Below, one piece after another: positions 48,901 through 62,995 of a DNA stretch of 64,000 bases. The position numbers and the translations under genes were made by a program. This stretch comes from Atrichornis clamosus (taxonomy: Eukaryota; Chordata; Aves; Passeriformes; Menuridae). The notes beneath the pieces were generated by a model, which saw only the letters and a program-made list of their open reading frames with translations, was not told where the DNA came from and ran no database searches. Location of the stretch: NCBI GenBank assembly GCA_013400975.1, contig WBMZ01011900.1, forward strand, positions 1 to 64,000, read 5' to 3'. Positions within the stretch are counted from its first letter, which is position 1, and each line of letters opens with the position of its first letter.

Positions 48901-51640
48901 TCCAAATTTTTTTTCCCTATTTCTGTGGTCCAAAACATCTATGTCAGATCCTGGAACACTTCAGTATGATGTAATGAGGCAGCTGGCATTTCTTTTTCAT
49001 AAATTCATTACACCAATAAATAGTAATACTATAGTGACTAGAACTTAAAGCATAAACTGAAATATTTGCTTTCCAAATATAGCTGTGTGGACTTTTCCTT
49101 GAAATAAATTGTCAGTGTTATACATATACATACAGACACACATATATATGTATTTATATGTATTTATGTATATATAAAATTTTTAGAGAAATACATGCAG
49201 TAAGAAGAACTTTGATATGTACCTTGATAACCTGCCTTTCAAGGATTTATAATTGTAGTTCATGGGTGCTTTTTCTTAGGACATTCATGCTATTAACATA
49301 TTGGTCTCTTGTTTTATACTTTTATAGACTTCTACCACAAAAAGAAGCTATAAAGGAAATGCAGAATAACTCTACCACACACAGTATGACATATGGATAA
49401 TTTTCATTAAAGAAGTTCAACAAGTAGATAAAAGGGAAAATTGATAAAATAAATCATAGAGTCTAGGTGGATTTGCTGTATAACTGTCAGGATTAAGTGT
49501 TACACAAGTTAAGATCCACTACAATGTTTAGTATTATTGCTAGGAGCTGTTTTCCTAGCCCTTGTGTTGTTTAAATACTGATTTTTAAATATATTTGTAT
49601 GTCTTCTATAACATAGTTCAGATACAATTTTTCTAAGTACTCTAATAAAGAAATTGTTCAATAGTTAACAATAAAAATCCCTCATAATTTGTCACTTGAA
49701 TTTTAAAAACTATAAACCCAGGTGATAAATGTACAAGCATATATTAAGAAAACCTCAGTGTTTTGACCAGTTTGATGGGTTTTGTTGTTAACTTTGGTTT
49801 ATGATCATTTCAGACAAAACACTTGCACTGGTTTTAAACCAGTTAAGTAATATGCAACCTGCCATATGTGCTATATAAGACATCAGCATGTATTTCCCCA
49901 GGCCTGTTTGAAAAGCAAACCAGGGTGCTTTCTTTTTCAGCTGTGCAAAAATTTTTCTTAAATAATTATTATTTTTCATTAGGGATCACATCAGCTCATT
50001 TAGGGATGTCAAAGAACCTTTTCCTAAGCTGGCTTTAACACCAGCTTTTGTTTACAACTAATGAAGATAAACTCCAAAGTCTTTGTTGGTCTGAGCATGA
50101 GAAGGATGAAGTCTGTTGACTCAGATATCTACATGTGCTGATGAATTATAATTTCAGCCAAAGCACATATCACTGAATCCTCATCAAGTTTAAAGGTAAC
50201 CCATGCCTCATATCTGCAGCCAATAATATTTTTAGAATTTAACTTTGGAAGTTATAGTTTATACATCCTCTTAACTAAGTTCTGTTCTGAATATCCACCC
50301 AGGTCAAACAGCATTCAAGCACAAAACTAGCTGATCTGGTAGTAATCCAGCATGGTTATGATCCCTAATTAGTACTTGGAGAAGACATTATTCTCACAGG
50401 TACTCCTCAAGCTTCATTGCTGTTCATTAATGACTCATGGCTCAGGATGATTTGAGTTGCTTCTGCCATTAGGGACCTCATTGGAGTCTCTCTGACTTTG
50501 GTCTGACTTTGGGCCATCTCTCACCTTTCAGATAACTGGAATAAAATGAAAAACTTGGAGTCTGCAGAAGGAACTGCTGTGTTTCTTGTTTCCCTGGTTT
50601 GTGTATATTAGCTGACCTGAATGTCTCTAAAATCCACCTCCCAAAATATCTGCTATTGGGTGAAATTGTGCAGTCACCAGGGAGCAGACCATATCTCTCC
50701 TTTTGACAGGACTAAGAGAACGAGATAAAACCTTTTTCACTGTATGAGTACAGATGTGGGCCATGATCATATCTCTTTTGCCATAAACAAGTGTAACTGA
50801 ACAGGTCTCCCTTTTTTGCAAATTAATTTGTTTCCTTAGAAGACAGAAGAGGTGTTGGCACTGTAACAGCAATAACACACCTGAAAGAATACATCTTTCT
50901 ATAGAAATAAAAAAGGAAAGAAACCCTGAACCTATGTAAGCCCTACCATGGAAATAAGACAAAAATATCTGACCTCTATTCTCCACTAGTCTTCTAGTCT
51001 TCTGATTCACACATTAATGAATTGAGAAGAACACTTCAGAGTTATTTCCCTTCAAAAATTACTAGCCCTGATCTCTCTTGATGGGTTTAATTTCTGGTGT
51101 CCCAAAAACACAACAGCAAAAGGGTTACTTCTTTTTTTAATAGATATTTGACAATGGAAGAATTGTGAAATCAATTTTATGGAAATGAGAGCCCTGGAAG
51201 TTATTTGGTTTGTCATTGTATGTATACACAAATAGTGAGAGAGGGAGGAGAGAGAAAGAGAGCTCCTCTGATATCTCATCATTAGTATTTTGTAGGGCAA
51301 CTAGCCTACTGTAAAATCAATTTGCAAAATTGAATAATTTTATCATTTACGGATTTTATCATGTGTGCTTTTTCCTAACATCGTAAACCCATGAAAGCCT
51401 GGTGTACTCTGAATCAAATGCCCATACTGCATTTTTAAAGCAAGAATCATGACTACCCAAAGAGGAAAAAAAAAAATCAGTCTTGAACTAAAGACATTAC
51501 ATAAAAGTAAATTTATGTATGAGTCAAATAAAGCCAGCCTGACTTGCTAACAGATAAGTTCTATTATGTTATCTTTGTCCCATTCTTCCTAACAAAAATT
51601 CCCCCAATCAGTTACTTTCTGTTGAAAACTGAAAAAACTG
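45982..51640. other. Gene-free sequence between CR1 copies
   Basis: Contains A and T homopolymers (46392-46406, 47326-47341), a TA/CA-rich stretch (49120-49178) and two complex blocks (46835-47010 and 48420-48500) flagged as possible regulatory elements. No gene is recognised. Confidence 0.65.
47326..47341. repeat. 16-base T homopolymer
   Basis: Uninterrupted T run in intergenic sequence. Confidence 0.93.
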
Positions 51641-52198
51641 AATCACAGAATCACAGAATTAACTAGGCTGGAAAAGACCTCTGAGATCATCAAGTCCAAC
51701 CTATGACCTACCACCTCCTCATCAATTAAATCTTGTCACTAAGTGCCACATCCAGTCTGGTTTTAAACACGTCCAGGGACGGGGACTCTACCATCTCCGT
51801 GGGCAGACGATTCCAGTGCCCAATCACTCTTCCAGTGAAGAACTTTTTTCTGATGTCCAACCTAAACTTCCCCTGGTGCAGCTTAAGACTGTGTCCTCCC
51901 CTTCTGTCAGTGGTTGCCTGGGAGAAGAGACCGACCCCCACCTGGCTGCAACCACCTTTCAGGTGTAGAGAGTGATAAGGTCTCCTCTGAGCCTCTTTTT
52001 TCCAGGCTAAACAAGCCCAGCTCCCTCAGCTGTTCTACACAGGACATGTGTTCCAGGCCCTTCACCAGCCTTGTTGCCCTCCTCTGGACGTGTTCGAGTG
52101 TCTCAACGTCCTTCTTAAACTGAGGGGCCCAGAACTGGACACAGCGCTCGAGGTGTGGCCTCACCAGTGACGAGCACAGGGGAAGAATGACTTCCTGC
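51641..52198 (-). mobile_element. 5'-truncated CR1 LINE with remnant reverse-transcriptase ORF end
   Basis: The left end is the doubled terminal octamer (AATCACAGAATCACAGAATT), so the element reads leftward. The minus strand encodes a recognisable CR1 ORF2 C-terminus in two frames. Right of about 51960 it reads [20 protein letters not shown] and [11 protein letters not shown]; left of that it reads LKLHQGKFRLDIRKKFFTGR and HWNRLPTEMVESPSLDVFKT. The change of frame after LEKR shows a small deletion, so this is a dead copy. No target duplication is evident, as is usual for CR1. Confidence 0.93.
51726..52164 (-). pseudogene. CR1 ORF2 (reverse transcriptase) C-terminal remnant, frameshifted
   Basis: This is the coding relic inside the CR1 copy. 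The two open segments, 51907-52164 and 51726-51941, are in different frames and together match the last part of CR1 ORF2. It lacks the catalytic reverse-transcriptase core and the endonuclease, so it cannot be active. Confidence 0.85.
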
Positions 52199-53686
52199 TT
52201 TATAGTTTTCAGTTCTCAAACTCCCAGCTGGTGTATCTACCTTTCTGCTGTGTTATTATGCAAAATTGCCCTCCCAGTATTTTTACCACTTACTGCAATA
52301 GTAAGGGACTGACAAATAACTCCAAGCCTGTAAACATGCAGTTCTAAAGTTATCTCTCAGTCCTAAGTCTGTTCCTAGATTGGGCCTTGCTTCTGAATGC
52401 TGTATGCTATAAATTCAAGCATAGTGCACATATTTTGCAACTGATATGACCTGAGATAGCTCCCAAATTTGAGTCAATTTTCAACTTTATCAACTTAATA
52501 TTGAAATGACTGATACACTCAGTTACCATCAAATAATCACAAAAAATTATCCTTAAGATACCTATTTCTATAACTGATCAAACTGAGAAAGAAATAAGAT
52601 TGAATTCATTTGTTTGTTTTACGGTTTGTGCTGATTAAAGAGCCCCTAAGAAGGAATACTTCTTTCACAATTAATTAGACTTTTCTTTCCATCCAGTGCG
52701 AATTTTGCCATATTCACTTAAGTACAAAAAATTCAGACCGTTCCCTTAACCAATCTCTTTTGCTAAAGTACTTCAGTGAATGACAGCCTGTTACGTGGCT
52801 TATAGGGCTGTTATGGCACACAAGTGCTATGAGCAGTAACAGAGAATACCTACAAAGCTAGGTATGGAATCTGCCTTGAATGGAAAGCCCATATGAAAAA
52901 AATCTATATACCAGTCTTGTCTTTGAGATTTGAGGGAAAAAAATATTTTCTTTTCACATCATTATCACTGTATTTGATCTAGATGCCTTATGCTACTTTT
53001 TATGAGAGGAATTGCTTTTGCTGGTTTTCATTGTGATGTGTTTTGTGAGGCGTAAAAGTAGTTTATATATGTGTGTACATACATGCATACAGATATATCT
53101 TTCTAAAATTAAATACATTCTTGGATGTACCACAGAACCACTTCCATTCAATAGGGGCTTTCTCCCTTTAAAATCTTTGTAGTGGAAAGAGGAGTAGATC
53201 CTTTGTTAAAATAGGTAATTTCTGTGGAAGGCTTTACCAAGGCTAAAACTTAGATTTTGGTACCACATTTCAAGGACGTGAAGAGAGAATGGAGAACTGC
53301 AGTACTGTTTTGTCTGCTGTCTTTATAGCTATGTCTACTCTCCCTTTATAGCAAAGGGAGTTTGTCGTGTTCTGAATTCAGTTCCTTTTTCACGGCCAGT
53401 TGACAGGCAAATATAGTCCTCCGAGTAGGAACAAAACAAGACTCAAAAAAAAAGACATAACAAAGGGATTGAGAAGGGACGTCATGTTATGTCATGTTTC
53501 ATGACCCTACACATAGGAGCAGGGTGGTTCTGCTGATGCAGAGGCCCATATGCTGTGCATTAGGACATGTGGGGGTCATTAACACCCATCCAAGTTAAAA
53601 AAGTTTTAAGCAGGATTTTGAGCAATGAAAAATTTAGGAAGAGCCCACAAGTCATAAAAAAATTTTGTTGGAAAGCTTTGTTTTGT

Positions 53687-53740
53687 GGGAAAGGGAAAAG
53701 AAAATGGAAAGGGAAAGGAAAGAGAGAAGGGGAAAGGAAG
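53687..53740. repeat. Purine tract with GGGAAA-type units
   Basis: About 54 bases of A and G with a single T, made of GGGAAAGG and GGAAA units. Confidence 0.9.
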
Positions 53741-56700
53741 TTTACGTGGTCGAAATGTATTTTGTCAACGGTATGGAAATCTTCAAAAGATTGAAGAATC
53801 CACATGACTTGGAGGTGCAATCTAATAGAGCACATGAACCATGTCATATTTCTTGTTCAGGGGTCTGCCCATGGCATGCAAATTATTTGTAGAATATATC
53901 AAGTTTCATCTTACATTTGACTGGGGAAACATGTCTCTAAGTATATGTGCATGTACGTATACATATGTCTATACATATGAATAAAATCTGTCTTTCTAGT
54001 GGGAGATATTTCAGGTCTGTAGGAAGGATTAATAAAGTCATAAAGTTAAGATAGTCATATAAATACAGTTCCTTAAATGTTTTAGTATGGAGTTTAGTTT
54101 TGAGAAAATATTATCAAAACCAACATATTTGCATTAAAAAAATCACACTTGATAAGTCAGACTTTTTGAAAAGTATATATCATTAAAATACTCCTGAATC
54201 ACTGGATTTAAGAGCATTAGAATATCCAGACACAAGTTTTAATTGGAGCAAGTTAAGATCCAAATGGAAACAAATGTCACAATGTGGTAATAACTTCAAT
54301 GACAAGACTACTCACAAGCTGACTGAAGCAAACAAGTACAAATAATCAGGAGAAATGAAGGACATTCAATACTTCAGCAGCAATAGCCAGTTCCCATCTC
54401 TTTAGTTTGTATAATGGTTAAACCTGGCAGTGGGCAGTTGTTTTATAAAGCTTATACTGCATAGAGAAAAAAATTCTTAAAGCAGCCCAAAGCCCTCCTG
54501 TCCAGTCTGATTTTTGTCTTTGGAATGACCTGCTTGAGAAAACCCTGTTATTTAAATACCAGCTCAGTCTTTGTAGCTCAATTATAATAATCAATTCCTT
54601 CCAAAATTTAAAAGGAAGTTCTTGTCTTTCATTTATGAAAGCTTTAGTTTTGTAAAAATCTACCATTTATACTCCAGGTCAATTCCAAGAACCATTATCA
54701 TTATTATTCAAAACTAACTCCCGCGACAGAGCTGAACCTTGTTCGTGCTGCCCAGGTACTCAGAGCCTCACAGTGGCACTTCCATGATCTTTTACGAAAT
54801 CTACCTTTTGCTACTTATATTCTTGCAAAACCTAATAGAGCATAACCCAATTTTTCTATGTACATGCATGTATTTAACCTCAAGGAATAAGTTGCATGAA
54901 AGAAAAACACCCTGCACATCTCCTTGACCAAATATGACTTCAATTGCACAGCCCAGCAAAGAACCCACTTGGGTTCCGGTGGTGAAGAGCTATTCAAACA
55001 TCTCTCAATATCATACACATGTGAGGACCTCATTTACAAGAGAGTCACACACATATATTTTTACTATACTTCTCAAACTCACCTTTCCAACGACTCCTTA
55101 TTGATCCAAAAGAAAGGTATCTGACCTGAAAATCCACTTTGCTTCTATGGGGATGAGATGAATGGCACATTAAAAAGCAATAATTTCCTTAGAGAAAAAT
55201 ATACAGGGAGTAGAGGACTTCTGGATTTGAAGACTTTTCTTTTACTCCCTAGGGGAAAAAAAAGAAAAAAAGAGCATTTATGAAAAAAAAAAAAGTATAA
55301 TAGATATGAACAAAATGTAGGACTTGAAATACATTGCTGGAACTGATTGCTGCATTAAATTGGAGTTTCTCCAATAAATCTGTAAGTATGATCTTAACTC
55401 TGTGAAAAGTTTTGTTATGACACAACTCCACAGTGAAATTTCATGGTGAATTATATTAATTATTGTGGAATATAAAAAACAATTTTCAATTATAATAAAG
55501 ATATAAATAATAAAAATAGTAATAATAATAATTTAAGTTTGTTCATTATATAAGAACCATTATATTGCAGGGCCTGATAATTCTGATAATTTTAATTTTA
55601 GTAATGAAAACTGACAGAGTTGATTAACTGAATATAACTGTAATTTCTGAACATTGCATATGCTTTCTCAGCAAAACTGCACTTATTTTTTGGTTCTGCA
55701 GTTTTGCAAATTGGCTATAAAGATTTTAATCCACTATCATTACCCTTTTCGTTGATACATAAATATGAAGACATGTATACACATACACACATATATAATC
55801 AGCATTATATTTAATCTTTTTTAAAGTTTCATGTGTAAGTTACAGTGGAGCCAACAACATTACATTTGTTTTGACTGTATTTTTCATTTTTTTTTAAGGA
55901 ACTCCAATTTTGTCATCAGAAAACAGAAGAACCTATCATCTTTGCTTTCAAATATTTATGCCCAAGTTTTCCTAAGAAATGCCATCATTATCTTCTAGCA
56001 GTCCCCAGCAACAGCACAGGGTTCCAAAATAGTTATGGAAGGATGTAAACTCAGTGGCAGTTCATATTCACGGGCCATTTTCTCTGACAGTTTTGTGCCT
56101 ATATCTGTAGGTGGACAAGTTGAGTTCATTCATCTAGTCAGGTGGATGCCTGTGACAAAATCTATCCTGAATGTAAAAATTTTGTCTGTGTCAAACTTCT
56201 GCATATGGCATGTAAGTGTATGTAAGTACACCACTGCAAGCGTGCTTTTTTGCACACTGAGCTGTATGCCATAAGGCCCTTCTGGAAGGAGCACAGTTGA
56301 TACTCAGTTTGGAGGCACCAACTTAGAGATAGATGCATATTGGGACATCTTACAAGAAATTTTTCCTTGCTATTTCTTTTCTGTTTAGCAAAAATAAAAA
56401 AGAAGTTAGGGCTAGAAAGGTGCACACTGCTCATGGGATTTGAACGTTTATCAAGGCATGGAAGAAATGTCCTGTTGCATTCTGGACACAGTGGAAGAGC
56501 TGGGAAGAATTGTTTCAGTGGTAGGAATGTGTTTAATATCCAAAGCCACAGAGGATGTGCTTATTCTATATAGGTACATACATATTTTCTATATAGGTAC
56601 AATTATCCCTTTCCAACAACTGGGTAAGAAAGGGATGTTGTCCTAGATTTGCAAATCAAACTGAATACGCAGTTTAGTGTGATTAACATCTCTGAAATAT

Positions 56701-59098
56701 TATTAAATAAAATAATTAAAATGGTGTATAAAATATAGTTTGCAAGGCAGCTTCTCTCAGTCTGGGAAACTGGTGTGAGAGTTATAAATGCACATGACCA
56801 TTTTGTTAAGGAAACACTCTTTGAAGCAGCAGTTCAGGATGCCTAAGTATCACCAAAAAAATCACCCAATCTTTCCTGAAAATTTCAGAAGTAAAAGCTA
56901 GTTTGGGTCTAAATTCAAAGTCTTTATAGCCTTTTAGAGCAGCTTTGGGGTGGAATTTGACTAAGGTCTTCAACTGCTAAGCTGCAAAGCAGTTGAAGCT
57001 GCCTGTTGCCACCAAAATGACGGGCTCAGCTCTATTCGGGAGCTGGGATTTCAGCTCGCCAGCTCCTGTGCCCTTTTTAACCACGGAGCAAGACCTTTAC
57101 CCCTTCTTCTTCACCCTCTGATTGGCAGAGCAGTTCTCCATTTGCAATCAGAGGAGCAAAAGGACAAGTGGAAAAGAGAAGGAAGAGGAAAGAGTGGGGA
57201 GGAGAATCTTTCCAAGCACACACAGCCCTCCTGCAGCTTCTTTGACAGATCTCAGTGGAGAGTGCACTGTAGGAAGAAAAACATGTCACTGCTCTAAAAC
57301 TGTCTTTTCTAATTCAGTGCATCCATGTATTGTTATAAATCAGTTTCCCAGTCACTGAAAGATACAGAGACAAGAGAACAACTTTGACTGTTAGCTATCA
57401 ACTCAGATAACAAAAACTTTCTTTCAGCATTAAGCCTCCAGCGGATTTAAAAAAAGACTGAAAATACAAATTAATGCTGAATGTTTTGCTTAGGAGAGTG
57501 TTCTTTCTACTCATGTGCTTATGCTCGTAGGAGTCAGGCATTTACATTTATCCCTGTTCTGGGGTTTTAAAGGGAATTTTGCAAGCATCTGGAATTCTGC
57601 ATTACAAATTGCAGCCACTTAACATTTCCATATTCTTAAATCCTAATCACAGAGTTGCTGACTGGTAAAGCTGTTGGACAGTCAAGGATCCAAGCTCCAT
57701 GCTTGAGGTTAATCTATTGCCACTTTATTAGGGTTTACCATAGAAGCATATTGATAATGCTATATATACACTTGAGAGTCATATTTCACAATCAAGTTCT
57801 TTGAAATATATGTATACATACACATTTCTGCAAGGACATTGGAAATTTTATGTTATGATCAACTGAAGTCTGAGAGTATAAGAAATAAAAAGACAGTAGT
57901 ACTTGAATCCCATTATTGGAATGATGTACTTATCCCAAGGTCAAACATATAAGCCAAGGAAATTTTGAATTAGTAGAGTGGGTTTATTGACTCTGAGAAA
58001 TGTTTCCTTCTTACATATATCTCATCATGGTGAGTAGTGTGCCATAAACTCTTGATTTTTCTGAATAAAGAGTCAGGAACACTGAGAATATATATGATAC
58101 TCTAGCCATAGTAAGAAGAAATCTATTATCCATGAGCACCTCAGAAAAACAATAGAACCCATCTTCATATTAGCATCTCTGCTTTATTTGACAGCAAAGA
58201 TGTACTTTGCTACCTGACTAAGTCTCAGGGCAGACTATCTTATTTATATAATTTTGATTCACCAGCTTACTTCTTAAAGAATGAAACCTTTCCGTAAAGG
58301 ACAATCTTTCAGCCTCTAACACGCTAGTGATTTATAGAGCCACAGAGACAACACACTGCATTAAAAAAGCTCTAAGACACCATTTAAAGCTTTTATGGTG
58401 CAACCTTGCTTCTAATAATACACTTGCTGCACTAAGTTCAAACAGTTTTCTGAATGAAGAAATACCTTTTAAAATGAAGAATTTATTAATGTTATAAATA
58501 TATTTGACTCCAACCTGTGAAAAACAGCTCAGAAAATATAGCTACAATTTCATGGTACCTGGTAGTAAAACAGAGAGCAGTGAAGGCAGAGAGGGAGGAG
58601 AGAGAGGCTGCACGAGAAATCCCTGGATGTCTGATGGAAGGTAAAATGACATCTTTGATGTAAAAGCACCCTAACAATGTAAACTAGAAGGATGATGTAT
58701 ATAACCATTCTAGTGTAATGGACATGATTTTCACTTGGACAGATAAGATGTTATTTAGATTCTGTCATGCAATATAAGTCTTCATTTTCCTTATACATTC
58801 AAGTAACTAGATTTTCCACTCAGCAAAGCAGCACAGTTAAGTAAGTCAACGGATGGCATCAGATGCTCAAAGTTTAAACACTCCCCTGTGGGGCCATGTT
58901 TTACTTACTCTACTTAGAGAGCTGAATGTAGTAAACTTATTTCTAGGTATCTCAAATGCACAACTCCCTTTTCCCATTATCATTTCTGGATAAAAACTAG
59001 CTTGTGCTCCTATTCATTTGCCTTTTTTGTTGGAACAGGCAAAAGGAAGCAGGATCTTGTACAGGCCAACTCTTTGTGCCAGCAGCCAGTGCCAACAA

Positions 59099-59141
59099 TG
59101 TGTATGTGCATGTGCATGTATGTGTGTGTGTGTATGTGTAA
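59099..59141. repeat. TG-rich dinucleotide microsatellite
   Basis: TG repeats interrupted by TATG and CATG units. Confidence 0.9.
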
Positions 59142-62100
59142 GGGACATTTCTTAAGACTGAAACAGCATAAAAGACTTGGTAATCTATTGCATGCAAGTT
59201 TTAACCCATCTTTCCTATATGGTTAAGAGCTTTGTTCAGAGCTATTTAAAGTCAGAGTGTTGTCTGGCTCAAGTGTTATTCAGATCAGCCTAACAGAGAG
59301 ATTATCAGACAGTTCGTCATTATATAATCACCATCCAGAAAGGATTTCTTTCACTTTTCCTTTTTCCTTTCCAAGGGAAAATGTTATTTAGGTTCTGTCA
59401 GGAAATGCAAGGTTTTACTCTTTTATATATTAAAATAGCTAGATTTTCTACTCATTGCATCACTCTATGAATAACAATCCTGGACATTTCCAGGACACGT
59501 TTTCTCCTCCAGCTGTCAAAATATTTAATGTTCACAATTAGGCATTGCAGTTAAAAGTGCTACATTTTGTTTCTGCAGCTTTGAAAATAAATTATACCTT
59601 GGTCCCACTGGGTCATCTAATAGCAGATTTCTGCAAGCTTCTGGGATAAATCGTGCCTATATTTGGGGTACTCAAAGCCTTAAGTGCTGTGATTTTCAAA
59701 AACAGATTGAGGAGCACTGGCTATTAGTTTGCCTTCCTCGTTTGGACATGTGAATTGAATTATCATTTTCAAGCTGCAGCTGTGTCTTTTGGGAATGGAA
59801 TATGAATAGATGAAGAGAGGGAGAAATTCCTTGCCAGCTGGAAATAAATGGTAGGTGCAGTCTTGGTGATTAGCAGTGACTGAGCTCAAAACAAAAGAAG
59901 ATATGGAAAAGAAGAGAGCCTTTCCTGAGCTGTGGGGCTTCTCCAGAATATGCACAATGAAAGAAAACAGTCCTGGGGTAAGGGGAGCAGAAGAAGTATG
60001 CAGCACTCACTGGATCAGAGCTGTCTGGATGCCTCAGGTGACAAGCAGAAAGAGGTCCCAGGATCAGTGTTGGAGACCAGGGAACAGAGCAGTCAGCAGT
60101 ACAGGAAAGAGAGAGAGAAACCCCTGGAAGCAGGAGAACAGAGCCAGCCACCTGGCAGAACTGGAGAAGAAAGAACCTGATGAGAAGCTGCAACTTTTTC
60201 CTTTGCTTTCCTGATGATTTGAGCTCGATGCAACAGCACATTTCTTGTGCAGATGCTTAAACAACATAAAAGCATTCTGGAGTCAGCAGACTAAAAACCA
60301 GCCTAACAACATGGCATAATTTCTGTGTTCCTGCTGGAGCAGGCCAGGATGTTTTCAACTAATCAAAGGTTTATCAAAATATGCTGCTTCACCTAAATTA
60401 AGATATTGACTAGAACCTGTTTCTCTCAACAAACCTTTAAATGAAAACTTGTCTAAAGATTAAGGTCATCCAGTAAATTTTGGCCACAGAAGGAGTATCT
60501 GCTTCTGTTCTGCTCCTTTTCTCAATCATTTGAAAGATTTTGCTTTTATCTCACATGCTTACCAAATAAACTTAAATCACAGCTCTCAAAAAAACTTTCA
60601 CAAATGGGAATTTATGAAGAAAACCAAACCAAATCCAGTTCCCAGGTCGTAAAGACTAGCTTTTAAAATCCTGTTTCAGTCTAATCTAATCTCTCCACTG
60701 CAATGCCAGGAAAGGAGTGTCTATGTAAATTAGCACCGTATAGACCTCAGTCAGTACATGGTAAAGGAGTCATGGAAAGAAGCAGGAAAAACATGTGAGA
60801 GACCTAATAAACAGTAGTGCATAAACCTGAAGAAGACTCTTTAAAAGTAAGATGGATTGTCTTTGTGATGAACTTCTGTAAATAATTTTCATTTTGGTGT
60901 ATCGGTCCATAATATCCATAATATTCACTTGGCTAATCCAAAGAGAATTGGTAGAAATTTCAGAAATGTGCTAGCAAACTCCATAATTCCAGCTTTCAAA
61001 GGCAAGAGCTTTGAAAGATGCTTAAATGTACAATAATCTGAATAATCGCTGCAGGAATCTTTGAAAGTACACTAAAATCCATGGTTAGGCACCTAGACAC
61101 AATTGAAATACTAGCCCAGCTAAACATTTAGAAGCTTAATACCTCTAAAAAAGACCCAAAGAAATCTAGGCCTGACAGTTTCATCAGTCATCCAGTAACT
61201 GGAAAATCCTAAGATTCTTAAAGATTTCATGCAAGGATACATTAGTATTACAGAAAAAAACTACAAATGGATCAGTTCAGGACATAGGAATAATGCATGA
61301 ATAAAATCCATAAATTTTATATAAGATGAGGGGAGGCAAATCCAGCTGTAGATGATATTGTAGAGAAGTAGAGAAAGGGAGATTTTGATTATTTGGATGA
61401 CAGACTTAGTCCTGGAATTTACCTTTTTTAACAAAGTTAATTCCAAACAGAGGAGAGTTCAGGCCTCCTTAGCATCTCCTTCTGAAGATAACTTGTATTA
61501 TTAATAAAAGGCTAGATTACATTCCTCTGAAGAAAAAGAAATACTACTGTATCCCAAGCAGATGTGTTATTAGAGCTGACACTTTCCCATATTACAGCAA
61601 CTTTTGAGGCTTTTATTTCAGGATAATGTAAAAGTAGGATTAAAGGATGATTATGGAGAGAGGAAAAAGGGATAAGTGGCATAAGGGAGAAGTTCTGAGG
61701 AATTTAATTTTTTTACACAGAGTATTTTCTTTAAGAATACTTTTGTACAGATTTTGGGTTTGTCATTTTAAAAATTTTTTATTTGGTAGTCATCCAGTCA
61801 GGTATTGTCTTTCCAGAAAATTTATGTGTAAACAATGAACAAGGGATCAAGGAGAGCTTGAAAAATGTATATCATTAAGGATTTTTTTATACCGGGATAT
61901 AATATATAAAGACAATTATAAAATGAATGTAGTAATAAAGAATTCTGTATGGAGATATGCAAACTATCAAGAAAGGCATTGATAGGATAATTATGGAACA
62001 CAAGTAGGATGCTGGTGACAGAGAAACTTGATATTGTTGGGGAGGCAGAATTAGTTCTTGTCCTAGTACTTCCACAGAAAGCTAAAGGTCACATCCTGAA

Positions 62101-62979
62101 GAATACAAAGGTGAAGTGTCAAAAGTTTTATGGTAATGCTAAAGCAGACAGACCATTAAAAGTATGTGAAGTTTGCAAGGCTTTATAAATTCAAGTAAAT
62201 TGAGGAGAAACAAACAAGAATTTTTTCTACTTGCTTGACAGTCTGAATGATTACTACTCAAACAGGATGAGTCATTTAGAGCTAATATTTATACAAAAAA
62301 AACCCCTAAATGAGTAGTGCAGACCTATGAACTCAGTAACATTAAAGGAGAAATATAATTAAGAAATTAGATACTTACACCTAATTTATAGCTATCTGAA
62401 ACTGCTGAAGGCAGCATGGCTTCAGGAAATAAATTTTTCCTTCACTATCATGCATTGTGGCCAGAGGGAAGAAGAATTATAATGTATGGGTAATACCAAA
62501 AGAGAATCCTACGGAGGCTTTGAATTAGTTCTAATCTACAATATGGCTTCTCCTGGAATTTCAAGGTGTTCTAGGCCAGGTTTTGGGTAATGTCTTGATA
62601 AATGAATGAAGTATTCAATGGGAATTTGAGTTGAAGTCAGTCATACTATCACACCAGCAATTTAGTCAGCAATTCATCCTGACCAAAGATTTTTATTTTA
62701 CATATATTATGGAGCCACTAAAGGTACCTGAATCCATACGAGCAAACATAAAGTTAGATGAGTTTTACCAGTGATAAGCTTTGCAGTGACTTGTGACTGT
62801 CACTGTGATACACTGTCCAGCTTCAAAATAAGCTCTGAATTTCTGCTATGAATTTCAGTGCTTGAAGAACTACTTGCTGTCAGTGGTCTAGCAGAGCTTC
62901 TATTACACCTTGTGTAGTTCTCATTGTTTCTGGACAATTTATGACTCATAATCCAAATAACCTAGAAGAAACAAACGCG

Positions 62980-62995
62980 CACACACACACACACA
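62980..62995. repeat. (CA)8 microsatellite
   Basis: Eight uninterrupted CA units preceded by CGCG. Confidence 0.93.

Noticed and set aside
59876..60241. Overlapping 112- and 123-codon ORFs on both strands
   Set aside because: Low-complexity E/K/R-rich or S/L-rich readings of purine-rich DNA. No known family.
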